A DNA stretch of 64,000 nucleotides from PMG-095 sp049324695 (GTDB lineage: Bacteria; Myxococcota_A; Polyangia; Polyangiales; Polyangiaceae), in assembly GCA_049324695.1 (NCBI GenBank), contig JBMOMJ010000033.1, forward strand, positions 1-64,000, in the 5' to 3' direction. A program made the translations under genes and the position numbers. The first letter of the stretch is position 1. Each line of letters begins with the position of its first letter. Shown here piece by piece: positions 26,854 to 35,170 of this stretch. The notes beneath the pieces were generated by a model, which saw only the letters and a program-made list of their open reading frames with translations, did no database searches and was not told where the DNA came from.

Positions 26854-28161
26854 TCAGTTCGCCAAGATTCGGCGAGCCTCGGGAGCATAAGGGCCTTGCG
26901 GGAAACGGCGCAAGTAGCGCTCCGCGTCGGCCTTAGCGACATCCGTATCACCTTGTCGCTCATGGGCTTCCATCAAGCGGCCGAAGGCGTCGCCCATCAG
27001 GGGGCCGTTCGGCTGTTCGGCGAGATAGGCAGAAAACCAGCGCGCAGCTTCGGCGTAGGCTTTGCGTTGATCGAAGGCGATGCGACCGAGCGCAAATGCC
27101 GCCGTGGCCGCTTCGTTCGAGCCGGGGAAGCGTTGCCGCACCGCGTTCAGAGCCTGTACGGCGCGCGCGGCGCGGCCCGAGAGCCGCGCTGCGTCTGCCA
27201 GTTGCAGCAGATCGCCTTGCGGCGCGTTCGCTACGACGCGCGCAAAGTCGGCGCGCTCCGCGGCCTGAATCGCGTCTGCCCATTGCCCTGCCGATAGGTG
27301 CTTGCGATACGCGTCGAGCGACTCCGAGCGCGCCGGCTCGGCACGCGGCGGCGCTCGCAGCGGTGCGTCCGCGCTCGGTTCGATCCCAGCTGACGGTGCT
27401 GCTTCGCCTACTGCGGCGCTCGCCGCCGGCTCGTTGCTAGTAAGCCCGTCGGAGGCTGCAGGGCAGCTCAGCGAAACCGATTCACCTGCGAACACACTCC
27501 GCTCGATTTGGGTGCTCCCGCGCGCGTCGAGACAGCGGCTCGTGACCACGACGCTCCCTTCGTGCAACTTCAGATCCAAAGCATGCGCGGCAGGATCCCA
27601 AGCCACGCGAAAGCGGGTTCCCGTCACCAATACGCGGAAAGGGCCGGCTTCGACGTGCCAATGCGCGGTCCTGCCAACACGATGCGTGATAGATACTTCG
27701 GCCGCCCCGCTCTCGAGCAGAACCCGCGCACCGCTGGAATCGGCGGATAACACGCGCGCGCGCCCACCCCGCTCCAGCATGACCGAGGAACCTTCGGAAA
27801 AGTTCAACGGAAGCGACTCGCTGGCAGCGGCCTCGACGACGTCGCCGAGATGACCGGAGCTCGAGCTCTCGCTCGGGCCTACCGAAAACGAGATCGGCCG
27901 CGTCACGTAGAACAGCCAAATCGCCATGGCGGCGATCGGCGCGACAAAGCTCGCGAGCACCCGCGGGTGCAGCAACAAAGCAAACACTCCACGCGGCTGG
28001 CGCGGGAGCTCCGCGTGTGTGACGGCGTGCAAGAGCTCCGCGCGTGCGATGCGAATGTCTTCCGCGGCGTGGGTTTCCTCTTGCAGAGCGCGCTGAATCG
28101 TTTCCCCCACCTGACCGAGCTCAGCGCTGTCGAGCTTCAGCCTTGCTTTCGGAGATTCCAT
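26854..28161 (-). CDS. FecR-like anti-sigma regulator with C-terminal TPRs
   Basis: 435 residues from the ATG at 28161, which has GGGGGA upstream; an earlier in-frame start exists. The cytoplasmic N-terminus is followed by one membrane helix (VLASFVAPIAAMAIWLFYV, about 70-90). Next comes a periplasmic FecR domain (GSSVMLERGGRARVLSADSS, FRVLVTGTRFRVAW, HEGSVVVTSR). The C-terminal 160 residues contain TPR-like helices (GDLLQLADAARLSGRAARAV, ALGRIAFDQRKAYAEAARWF). It overlaps the sigma gene by 25 bases. The protein probably holds the sigma factor and senses an envelope signal. Confidence 0.85.
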   Translation of the reverse strand: MESPKARLKLDSAELGQVGETIQRALQEETHAAEDIRIARAELLHAVTHAELPRQPRGVFALLLHPRVLASFVAPIAAMAIWLFYVTRPISFSVGPSESSSSGHLGDVVEAAASESLPLNFSEGSSVMLERGGRARVLSADSSGARVLLESGAAEVSITHRVGRTAHWHVEAGPFRVLVTGTRFRVAWDPAAHALDLKLHEGSVVVTSRCLDARGSTQIERSVFAGESVSLSCPAASDGLTSNEPAASAAVGEAAPSAGIEPSADAPLRAPPRAEPARSESLDAYRKHLSAGQWADAIQAAERADFARVVANAPQGDLLQLADAARLSGRAARAVQALNAVRQRFPGSNEAATAAFALGRIAFDQRKAYAEAARWFSAYLAEQPNGPLMGDAFGRLMEAHERQGDTDVAKADAERYLRRFPQGPYAPEARRILAN

Positions 28162-28748
28162 CTCGTCCCCCTTTCCAACCACTGCTCGAGAATGGGGCGC
28201 TGGCGCGCGGCTTCGATGAAGGCCTTCTCCGCGCGAGCCAAACGGCGCTTGATGGTGGCCAAAGAGACACCGCAGGCTTCCGCGGCGTCGGGTAAAGTCA
28301 TGCCATCGACGAAGCGCAGCACGAAGGCCATGCGATCGTCGACGCGCATGCGATCGAGTACGGCGTAAGTTTCGCGCAGTGCTGCGCGAGCATCGGAGCA
28401 GGGCGGCTCTTGTTCTTCGCTGCGCGTACGCTCAGGTGAGAACAGGCTGAGCCAGTTGCGGCGAGCTCGGCGCCGGATGTGTGCGCGCGCCGTGAACACC
28501 GCGATCGTGGTGAGCCAGCTGCGCATGCGCTCGGGATCATCGAGATCCGCGATGTTGTCGAGCGCGCGTATGAACACTTCTTGGAGCATATCGGGTAGGT
28601 CCGCGTCGGCGCCCATCGCCGAACGCAGCGTGCGCTGCACGTGCCCCGCGTGGGCGTCGTAGAACGCCGCAACCGCTCCGGGGTGACGAGCTCGAAGCGC
28701 TTGTAACAGCGCCCGCTCGTCGCCAACGAACTTGAGGGGGGTTACCAT
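28137..28748 (-). CDS. ECF sigma factor (FecR-associated)
   Basis: 203 residues from the ATG at 28748; a longer frame reaches 28799. Sigma2: AVAAFYDAHAGHVQRTLRSA, ADLPDMLQEVFIRALDN, SWLTTIAVFTARAHIRRRAR. Sigma4: VDDRMAFVLRFVDGMTLPDA then CGVSLATIKRRLARAEKAF. Its end overlaps the FecR-like gene, so both are translated together, as expected for a sigma/anti-sigma pair. Confidence 0.88.
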   Translation of the reverse strand: MVTPLKFVGDERALLQALRARHPGAVAAFYDAHAGHVQRTLRSAMGADADLPDMLQEVFIRALDNIADLDDPERMRSWLTTIAVFTARAHIRRRARRNWLSLFSPERTRSEEQEPPCSDARAALRETYAVLDRMRVDDRMAFVLRFVDGMTLPDAAEACGVSLATIKRRLARAEKAFIEAARQRPILEQWLERGTRWNLRKQG

Positions 28749-28841
28749 GTGCTGGATGTGCGCGCGCGACTCACCGGGGCTGTGTCCACCGCAAGCCAAA
28801 ACCGGCTCAGCCTGAGCAAATACGGCGAAGAGGCGAGATTT

Positions 28842-30059
28842 TTAGCCCTGCGCAGCGCGTAGTACCAGTCGCACTGAAAAACCTGGGTTTGCGTTCTCAC
28901 CTTGAACCGTCGCACCCATGGCTTTGGCCAGACCCCTTACCAACGAGAGCCCGATACCCGTGCCCTGATTCTTGCGGGTTAGCTCGTGCTCGCCGCGGAA
29001 GAATGGCTCGAAAACCGACTTCAGGTGCTCGCGTCGCACACCCGGACCGCGATCGCGCACGCTGACGGCTACCCCGGATGCGCAGGGTTCGCAGCGTACG
29101 CTGATGCGACGCTCGGCTGCATCACGCCCGTACTTGAGTGCATTGTCGACCAAGTTGAAGAGCACCTGCTTCAGCGCGTCGGGCTCGTAGCGCACGCTGG
29201 GTAAATCCGGCGTTGCCTCGAGCTCCAGCTCGAACCCCAGCGCTTGCGCGTGCGGGCGCAACATGTCGATGGCCTCACGCACGCTCGGCAGAATGTCGCC
29301 CACCATCAACGCCAAGCGCCGTGTGCCGCGCTCGATTTGAGACAGCGCCAACACGTTGTCGATCAAGCGCGTGAGTCGCTCGCTCTCGCGCGTAATCGTT
29401 CGGTAGTATTCGTGACGTTTGTCGTCCCCGCCCACCAAATCTTCCTCGAGCATTTCGGCGTGCATGCGGATGGCGGTGAGCGGCGTCTTGAGCTCGTGAG
29501 ACACAGCGGACACGAAGTTGTTGCGACGTTCGGCGAAGCGAACTTGGGTCGCGGCCATGCGGTACAGCGCAAATAGACCGAATACCAAGCTCACGCCGAG
29601 CACGATGCCCAGCGGGAACACGAGTGTGCCGTCTTCTGGCTCCGCCAATGGCCTCAAGTTGAGGCTCGCGCGCAACGATTCGAACGGTGCAGCGAAGCCG
29701 TGCGAAAACTCGTATCCTCCCTCGCTCGGGAGCTTCGCTCGTTTGGCAGGGCTCCGTCGCGTGTATGCGTCGAGTGACGGGAAGGAGGCGCCCAGCGAGC
29801 TCAGTTCCGCAACCTCGTCCAAGCCGCGCGCTTGCAACACACGCGCTTTGAGCAGGCTGATGAGGTGTTCGGAGTCGATCACCACTCCTTCGCTGTCGCG
29901 CCCGTTCGGCCGTGCGCGCGTGAACACGAGCGTATTGCTGCCGGGTGAGACGACTCGGAAAGTGTGCAGGGCAGGGTCGTCGGCGCGCCCCTCCGTGCTC
30001 GAGAGTAGCGCGACGAAAAGGGCGAGCAGCACGAACACGCTTCGCATTGGCTTGCTCAC
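28842..30059 (-). CDS. membrane sensor histidine kinase
   Basis: 405 residues. A signal-type first helix (SVFVLLALFVALLSSTEG), a periplasmic domain of about 120 residues, and a second helix LVFPLGIVLGVSLVFGLFAL (about 147-166). The kinase core has VSHELKTPLTAIRMHAEML with His188, FNLVDNALKYG (N box), DRGPGVRREHL (G1) and GTGIGLSLVRGL (G2). Its ATG overlaps the stop of the preceding membrane protein gene (30056-30059). With the response regulator at the head of the operon it forms a complete two-component system. Confidence 0.9.
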   Translation of the reverse strand: MSKPMRSVFVLLALFVALLSSTEGRADDPALHTFRVVSPGSNTLVFTRARPNGRDSEGVVIDSEHLISLLKARVLQARGLDEVAELSSLGASFPSLDAYTRRSPAKRAKLPSEGGYEFSHGFAAPFESLRASLNLRPLAEPEDGTLVFPLGIVLGVSLVFGLFALYRMAATQVRFAERRNNFVSAVSHELKTPLTAIRMHAEMLEEDLVGGDDKRHEYYRTITRESERLTRLIDNVLALSQIERGTRRLALMVGDILPSVREAIDMLRPHAQALGFELELEATPDLPSVRYEPDALKQVLFNLVDNALKYGRDAAERRISVRCEPCASGVAVSVRDRGPGVRREHLKSVFEPFFRGEHELTRKNQGTGIGLSLVRGLAKAMGATVQGENANPGFSVRLVLRAAQG

Positions 30060-30634
30060 AGGGCCGGCTCTTGTCGTTGGTTGCGCTCTTCGGTAGCTCG
30101 ATTGAGCTTGCGCATGACTTCGGCGGGACTCATCGAGCCGCTGGCTGGTTTGGCTGGCGCGACGTTGCTCCGCTCATCGAGTCGCGGAGCTTGCATCACG
30201 GCGTCGGGAGCTGGCTTCGGTACGCCGAGGCCCCCGAGCTGTTTGGCATCGATTGGACTCTTGTCGATGACGCCCTCCTGCTCCAACGCCCAGGCGAGCC
30301 TCTTGCGTCGCGTTGGATCGAGCTTTTCGGCATCGAGCAAGTGGGTCCGAGCGCCATCGCTCTTGAAGTACCCAACCACGTAAGGCTCCCAGCTCGAGCT
30401 GGACATCTCGGAGTCGAAGTTGCCGCTGGAAATCGCCGACTGTTGCTCCAGTACACGCGTGAGCTCACGTTCGAGCTCGTCGAAAATACGCTCGGCGACG
30501 ACCTGGTGGCGCAGCCGGCGCTGCGTTTCCAAACGGATGTTCACCGAATGCATCAACCAGCCGAGCGGCGCGAGCAGCAGCAGGCCGAGCGTGATGAAAG
30601 CGATGCGGAGTCGAGTTATCGCGTCGAATTGCAC
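30056..30634 (-). CDS. membrane-anchored protein between response regulator and histidine kinase
   Basis: 192 residues from the GTG at 30634, inside the end of the response-regulator gene; the longer frame is mostly antisense noise. One N-terminal membrane helix (AFITLGLLLLAPLGWLMHSV) precedes a helical region (ERIFDELERELTRVLEQQSA) and a roughly 100-residue extracytoplasmic part ending MSPAEVMRKLNRATEERN. No kinase or receiver motifs. Both ends overlap neighbours, so it is translated as part of the two-component set and could be a sensory accessory subunit. Confidence 0.7.
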   Translation of the reverse strand: MQFDAITRLRIAFITLGLLLLAPLGWLMHSVNIRLETQRRLRHQVVAERIFDELERELTRVLEQQSAISSGNFDSEMSSSSWEPYVVGYFKSDGARTHLLDAEKLDPTRRKRLAWALEQEGVIDKSPIDAKQLGGLGVPKPAPDAVMQAPRLDERSNVAPAKPASGSMSPAEVMRKLNRATEERNQRQEPAL

Positions 30635-31317
30635 AGCCGATACCCTTGTCCGCGCACGGTTTCGAGCAGCTCGCCGTGGGCACCGAGCTTCTTGCGCAGC
30701 TTGCCAATGTGCACGTCGACTGTGCGTGTCTCGACTTGGTCGACGTTGTGCATGCCCCACACGTCGCGCAAGAGCACACGCCGGCTGACGATGCGGCCTG
30801 GCTCCTCTGCCAACACGCGCAAGATTTCCACTTCCTTTTGGCTGAGCTCCACTTCGCCAGCGTCACCGCGCAAGAGGCCGTGCTCGGGCTGAACTTCGAG
30901 CGGCCCGAAGCGAAAGCTTTCGTCGGTAGGCTTGCGGCTACGCTTCAGCAGGGCCTGTACACGCGCGAGCAGCTGACGAATGCTGAACGGCTTGGTGACA
31001 TAGTCGTCGGCGCCAGCTTCGAACCCGCGCAGCACGTCGTCCTCGGCGTTTTTGGCGGTGAGCATCAGAATCGGCAGTGCCGCGCCGCGCTCGCGCAGCG
31101 CGCGGCATACGCCGAAGCCATCCAGCTCGGGTAGCATCACGTCGAGCAAAACCAGATCGAAATCTTGTTGCGCCGCGCGCTGCAACGCTTGTTTCCCGTC
31201 GACGGCGAAGTCTGCGCGATAACCGCGAAAGATCAGGACATCGAGCAGGCCCTGCCGGATGCTGGGCTCGTCTTCCACGACCAAGATGTGCGGAGCGTGT
31301 GGGGAGGGGGCTGTCAC
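30616..31317 (-). CDS. OmpR/PhoB-family response regulator
   Basis: 233 residues from the GTG at 31317; a TTG at 31362 would lie inside the operator repeats and is less likely. Receiver: HILVVEDEPSIRQ, phospho-acceptor Asp59 in LVLLDVMLPELDG, LMLTAKNAEDD and YVTKPFS. The winged-helix output has GLLRGDAGEVELSQKEVEIL, IVSRRVLLRDVWG, RTVDVHIGKLRKKL and TVRGQGYRL. It heads an operon with an anchored protein and a histidine kinase and is divergent from the VWA operon, with GTAAA repeats between. Confidence 0.92.
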   Translation of the reverse strand: MTAPSPHAPHILVVEDEPSIRQGLLDVLIFRGYRADFAVDGKQALQRAAQQDFDLVLLDVMLPELDGFGVCRALRERGAALPILMLTAKNAEDDVLRGFEAGADDYVTKPFSIRQLLARVQALLKRSRKPTDESFRFGPLEVQPEHGLLRGDAGEVELSQKEVEILRVLAEEPGRIVSRRVLLRDVWGMHNVDQVETRTVDVHIGKLRKKLGAHGELLETVRGQGYRLCNSTR

Positions 31318-31351
31318 CGTTGCCCAGTTTACAACAGCGTCGCGCGCCGAA

Positions 31352-31409
31352 TGTAAAGCCAACGTAAAAGCGCGCCTTCTGCCTGCTGTTATGTAAAACC
31401 AACGTAAAA
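31352..31409. promoter_or_regulatory. paired GTAAA direct repeats, probable response-regulator operator
   Basis: TGTAAAGCCAACGTAAAA at 31352-31369 and TGTAAAACCAACGTAAAA at 31392-31409. Within each, the two GTAAA half-sites begin 11 bases apart (31353/31364 and 31393/31404), the spacing used by OmpR/PhoB-type dimers. The two sites are 40 bases apart. They lie between the divergent response-regulator and VWA operons, so one regulator could control both. Confidence 0.7.
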
Positions 31410-31513
31410 CGCGGGCGCGGCTAATTTACGGAACCTTTCGCATGAAGCTCCGCACGCTGAGCTACTTCTGTTCTCGTCGCGGCGGGATCAAGGGGCCGCG
31501 CAGAGGTGCTGCC

Positions 31514-33016
31514 ATGGATAAGAATAGGAAGATTGGCTATTGGGTGTTGGGTGGCTTGTTGTTCGTAACGGTCGCGGCGCGTGCCGCGTACTCACCCGCG
31601 CTTTCCGGAGTGTTCGCGACGCCGGGCGTCAAGCTGGGTTTGCCAGCCTTGAAAGGGGCAGAAACACCACCTTGGGCTGCAACCAAGGATCCGATCGCGC
31701 CGCTGCCGCCCGGCGAGCAGGGTGCGCTGCGTGTCAGCGCGGAGCTCGATCGCACGGCGGTCCTTCAAAAACAGGACAATCAGGTGCACGTCGCGGTTAC
31801 CTTGGACACTCATGGCCTCGGAACTACGCAGCGCGCGCCCACCGATTTCGTGGTGGTGTTCGATCGCTCGGGCTCGATGGGCGGGCAGAAAATCGAGTTC
31901 GGCAAGCAGGCGTTGCGCGAGCTGGTCAATCGCCTGGCGGACAACGATCGCTTTGGTTTGGTGACCTACGAGAGCACCGCCGAAGTCCGCATCGCATTGG
32001 GCGAAACGGCGCGCGCCGCGCGTCACCGCTGGCTGCGCGACGTCGGTGAGCTAACCACAGCAGGCGGCACCAACATCAGCGAAGGCCTTGATTTAGGTCT
32101 CCAAGAGCTCACTCGCGCGCGTAGCGCTGGCCGAGTGCAACGCATGTTGCTGCTTTCCGATGGCCTCGCCAATGCTGGCGACAGCAGCCTGAGCGGGCTC
32201 AGCGCGCGTGCACGTCGCGTGAATCAAGCCGACTCAGTGCTGAGTGCGATCGGAGTCGGCGCTGACTTCGATGAAAATGTGATGACTTCGCTGGCGCGAG
32301 CCGGCACGGGCGCGTTCTACTACCTGGCGAAGCTCGAAACGTTGCCCACGCTACTGAGCGCGGAGCTCAAGACCGCGGGTGAGACCTACGCGCAACGCGC
32401 GGAGCTGCACGTCCAGCTCGAGCCCGGCGTGGAGCTCGTGAGCGCCTCCGGCTCGAGCTTCAGCAAACAAGGGAGCAGCGCGGTCGTGCCGCTCGGTAGC
32501 TTGTACGCGGACCACAAGCGGGAGCTGTGGCTCACGCTCCAGGTTCCGAACGAAAAGCTCGAGTCCTTTTCGCTTGCTTCGCTCAGTGTGCGTTATCGCC
32601 AGGGCGAGAAGCCACAAGAAGTTGCCGCGCCGGCGTTGCCGAACGTCGTGTGTGTTGCGGACAGCGCCGAGTTCGAGAAACGCTTCAATCAGCGTGTATG
32701 GGAGCGCGCGGTGCTCGAGGAGGAGCTGGCGCGCAGCAAGGAGCAACTCGGCGCCGCCATTCGCGAAGGCAACGCCAAGGACGTCGACTTGGCCATCGCC
32801 AGCGCCGAGAGACACCAGACGCTGGCGAGGCGCCTAGGTAACCAGCGCCTCGACCAGGAAATCGAGAACTTCAAAGCGTCGGCCGCGCCAGCCAAGGCCG
32901 CGCAAGTCGCGGGCGGAAGCGTGCGAGCGTCGGCGGCCAAGGCGCAGATCGCGGGCAGCTTTGCTACACGCAACAGTGGTTCGTACAAGAACATGCCGTC
33001 TTCGGCCACCTACTGA
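31514..33016 (+). CDS. membrane-anchored VWA-domain protein
   Basis: 500 residues from the ATG at 31514. An N-terminal helix (IGYWVLGGLLFVTVAARA) precedes a linker and a von Willebrand A domain at about 112-290. The VWA domain has a complete MIDAS: DRSGSMGGQK (Asp117, Ser119, Ser121), TTAGGTNISEGLDLGL and LLSDGLANAGD. A beta-rich region follows, then a charged helical C-terminus (VLEEELARSKEQLGAAIREG). Probably a periplasmic metal-dependent protein-binding module. It is the first gene of an operon with a PspA-like and a membrane protein and is divergent from a two-component system. Confidence 0.85.
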   Translation: MDKNRKIGYWVLGGLLFVTVAARAAYSPALSGVFATPGVKLGLPALKGAETPPWAATKDPIAPLPPGEQGALRVSAELDRTAVLQKQDNQVHVAVTLDTHGLGTTQRAPTDFVVVFDRSGSMGGQKIEFGKQALRELVNRLADNDRFGLVTYESTAEVRIALGETARAARHRWLRDVGELTTAGGTNISEGLDLGLQELTRARSAGRVQRMLLLSDGLANAGDSSLSGLSARARRVNQADSVLSAIGVGADFDENVMTSLARAGTGAFYYLAKLETLPTLLSAELKTAGETYAQRAELHVQLEPGVELVSASGSSFSKQGSSAVVPLGSLYADHKRELWLTLQVPNEKLESFSLASLSVRYRQGEKPQEVAAPALPNVVCVADSAEFEKRFNQRVWERAVLEEELARSKEQLGAAIREGNAKDVDLAIASAERHQTLARRLGNQRLDQEIENFKASAAPAKAAQVAGGSVRASAAKAQIAGSFATRNSGSYKNMPSSATY

Positions 33017-33030
33017 GAGCGGAGGCAACA

Positions 33031-33567
33031 ATGAGTTTTCTTCAAAGGATTCAACGTAGCCTTCGCGCGGATGCGCATGGCTTGGTCGACGCGCTCGAAG
33101 ACGAATCATTGCTCCTCAAGCAATGTCTACGCGACGCCGAACTCGAGGTGCAGCGCAAGCGCGAACGACTGCTCAAGCTCGAAGCGGATTGGAAGCGATT
33201 CAGCGTCGAGCGCGAGCGCGCCCAGAAAGAGGTCGATCGTGCCGAGCGCGACGCGGAGCTAGCCATCGCGCAAAATCGCGAAGATCTCGCGCGTTACGCG
33301 CTGAAACAGGTCCTCAATCAGCGCAATCTTGTGGAGCGCATCGGGGCGCGCATGCACGAATGCGCCGAAGAGCAAAAGGAACTCAGCGGTACGTTGGCAA
33401 CGCAACAAGTTGCGCTCGAGGAGCTTCGCGCACGCGTCCAAGCTTTCCTCTGCGATCGGGAGAGCGGTCGCATCGAATCGACCTTGGTGCCTGTGAGCGA
33501 AGAGCAAGTTGAGCTCGAACTCATGCGGCGCAAAGCCGCAGCTACCAAGGAGCCATCCCATGGCTAG
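33031..33567 (+). CDS. PspA/IM30-like coiled-coil protein
   Basis: 178 residues. It begins MSFLQRIQRSLRADAHGLVD, like the N-terminal amphipathic helix of PspA. A long charged coiled coil follows (LLKQCLRDAELEVQRKRERL; NREDLARYALKQVLNQRNLV), with the KQ-rich hinge seen in PspA family members. PspA proteins assemble on stressed inner membranes. It is shorter than typical PspA (about 220 residues). It lies 14 bases after the VWA gene and overlaps the next gene. Confidence 0.75.
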   Translation: MSFLQRIQRSLRADAHGLVDALEDESLLLKQCLRDAELEVQRKRERLLKLEADWKRFSVERERAQKEVDRAERDAELAIAQNREDLARYALKQVLNQRNLVERIGARMHECAEEQKELSGTLATQQVALEELRARVQAFLCDRESGRIESTLVPVSEEQVELELMRRKAAATKEPSHG

Positions 33568-34102
33568 GTCCAGTTTGTTCCGCGGAGTTGCGTTTGCTCT
33601 GGTTGCTGGCGCGTGTGCACCCTTCGTATCTCTCGTCCTCGCGTTGAGTACGAACTACCCGGTGACGTTGGCAAGTCTACTTGCTGTCCCGCTCTACCTT
33701 TCGGTTGTGAGCAGCGACTTGCGCCGCGGCGTGCGTGCTGGCTCACTCGCGATGATGCTCGCGCTCCCGTGTGCGTTCTTGGTTCGCGACGACGCGGCCT
33801 TGTTCGCGCTTTCGCTCGTCATTCTATCCATCTGCCGCAGCAGCGTCCTGCATCCGCGTCCGTTCGCGCGCGCGCTGTTCCTCGAACCCGTGTTCATCGG
33901 CCTTGGTGTCGCTGGGAGCGCAATCTGGTGGGATGGGGGTGGTTCGTTGCGCATCGCCTTCGCAACCTGGTCGTTTTGGCTCGTCCAGGCTGGCTTCACG
34001 CTCACCGCCGCGAGCACCACGCCTGCGGAGGCTTTCCCGGCAGATCCATTCGAGCGTGCCTGTGCGGCCGCGGAAGCCGTTTTGGCTGGTAAACCGCGCT
34101 GA
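33560..34102 (+). CDS. polytopic membrane protein, unrecognised
   Basis: 180 residues from the ATG at 33560, which overlaps the PspA-like stop. Hydrophobic stretches suggest four to five membrane helices (GVAFALVAGACAPFVSLVLA, VTLASLLAVPLYLSVV, SLAMMLALPCAFLV, LFALSLVILSI, FIGLGVAGSAIW, TWSFWLVQAGFTL). No family recognised. Coupling to the PspA-like gene suggests a membrane partner in the same envelope function. Confidence 0.75.
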   Translation: MARSSLFRGVAFALVAGACAPFVSLVLALSTNYPVTLASLLAVPLYLSVVSSDLRRGVRAGSLAMMLALPCAFLVRDDAALFALSLVILSICRSSVLHPRPFARALFLEPVFIGLGVAGSAIWWDGGGSLRIAFATWSFWLVQAGFTLTAASTTPAEAFPADPFERACAAAEAVLAGKPR

Positions 34103-34117
34103 ACTCCACCGCGAGAG

Positions 34118-35170
34118 TCAACGCGGGATGAAGCGCACATCGTCGATCCAGAGATCGTACGGTGTGTCTTCGGGACGGATCAGGAAGGCGAGGCTGTTCA
34201 GGCGCTTGGGATCGAGAGGGGGTTTGCCCAAGCCGCGTTGACGCACGTCGACGAAGCGCACTTCGTAATTGCGAAAGCGATTTTCCAGTTCGATTTTCTG
34301 GACGTGCGGGTTGTGGCAGTCACGTTCGCAACTGCCGCCTTCCGCGAGAGGGATGACGGCGGGCTCGCGCGGAGCAACGTAGATGCGACCGGGGCCGCGT
34401 GCGGAGAAGGCGATGCCTGCGTAGGCGGAGGCGTCGTAGCAAGAAGAAGAGAACGTAAACTCGACCGCGGCACCCCAGTCGCTCAGGCGGCCGCCTTTGA
34501 CGTGCAGCGCCAGCCGGTTCACGGCGGTTGCACCCGGGCGGGGAATGGGTAGCAAGGCCGGAGCCGTGCCGGGCGCATCGGTTTCACGCACCCAGCGCCA
34601 AAAAGCCTGTCTACCCGGGTGAGGGAGAATCGCGTCGTCGCCATCTTCGAAGTCATCGATGAGAAAATCTGAGCTCCGCGTTGGTGCCGACACGGACGTT
34701 GGCGCGACTGCAACGTTCCGCTCTGTGCATGGGTCGAACACTGGGTTTACACGCTCGGCGCTCGCGTTGCCGTTGCGCGATGCGGTGCTTGCGTTGACGC
34801 TGCGCGAAGCGGCGCTCGCGTTGCCGTCGCGCGACGTGTCCGCAGCAGGTTCGCGCGAAATCGCGCTGCTCGCAGATCCTGGGCTGTGCGAACTCGAAGA
34901 TCGGCCGGCAGCGAAGGCAACGGCGGCGGCGGCTGGAAGAGCCAACGCCGACGCGAGCAAGCGCCAGCGCCCTCCTGGACGCGGCGGGGCTGACGTGGCT
35001 AGAGCGCGCTGGCGTCGCGAGTCTTCTGCGACGCTGTCGAGAATGCGCGCAGCCAGCGTTGCCGGTGCACGCTCGCGCCGGACCTCGCTGCGCAGTCGCT
35101 CGAAGAAGGCGAGCTCCTCCAGGGTGAAACGGGGCTCCGAGGGCGGCACGTCGCGATCCTCGCGTGTCAC
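34118..35170 (-). CDS. probable anti-sigma protein with C-terminal CBM11-like domain
   Basis: 350 residues. The N-terminus (FTLEELAFFERLRSEVRRER) is cytoplasmic, followed by one membrane helix near 70-90 (LLASALALPAAAAVAFAAG). A Ser/Asn/Ala-rich low-complexity spacer with NASAASR-like repeats follows. The C-terminal 190 residues are a jelly-roll-like domain (LIDDFEDGDDAILPHPG, SSCYDASAYAGIAFSARGPG, YDLWIDDVRF) paralogous to the lipoprotein at 24870-25625. It overlaps the upstream sigma gene by ATGA and converges with the membrane protein gene. Placement and topology suggest an anti-sigma factor sensing sugars or cell-wall glycan; no zinc-binding anti-sigma motif is visible. Confidence 0.7.
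   Translation of the reverse strand: MTREDRDVPPSEPRFTLEELAFFERLRSEVRRERAPATLAARILDSVAEDSRRQRALATSAPPRPGGRWRLLASALALPAAAAVAFAAGRSSSSHSPGSASSAISREPAADTSRDGNASAASRSVNASTASRNGNASAERVNPVFDPCTERNVAVAPTSVSAPTRSSDFLIDDFEDGDDAILPHPGRQAFWRWVRETDAPGTAPALLPIPRPGATAVNRLALHVKGGRLSDWGAAVEFTFSSSCYDASAYAGIAFSARGPGRIYVAPREPAVIPLAEGGSCERDCHNPHVQKIELENRFRNYEVRFVDVRQRGLGKPPLDPKRLNSLAFLIRPEDTPYDLWIDDVRFIPR

Noticed and set aside
30635..30760. N-terminal extension of the accessory membrane protein inside the response-regulator gene
   Set aside because: It is Arg-rich shadow sequence; the GTG at 30634 places the membrane helix at the N-terminus as expected.
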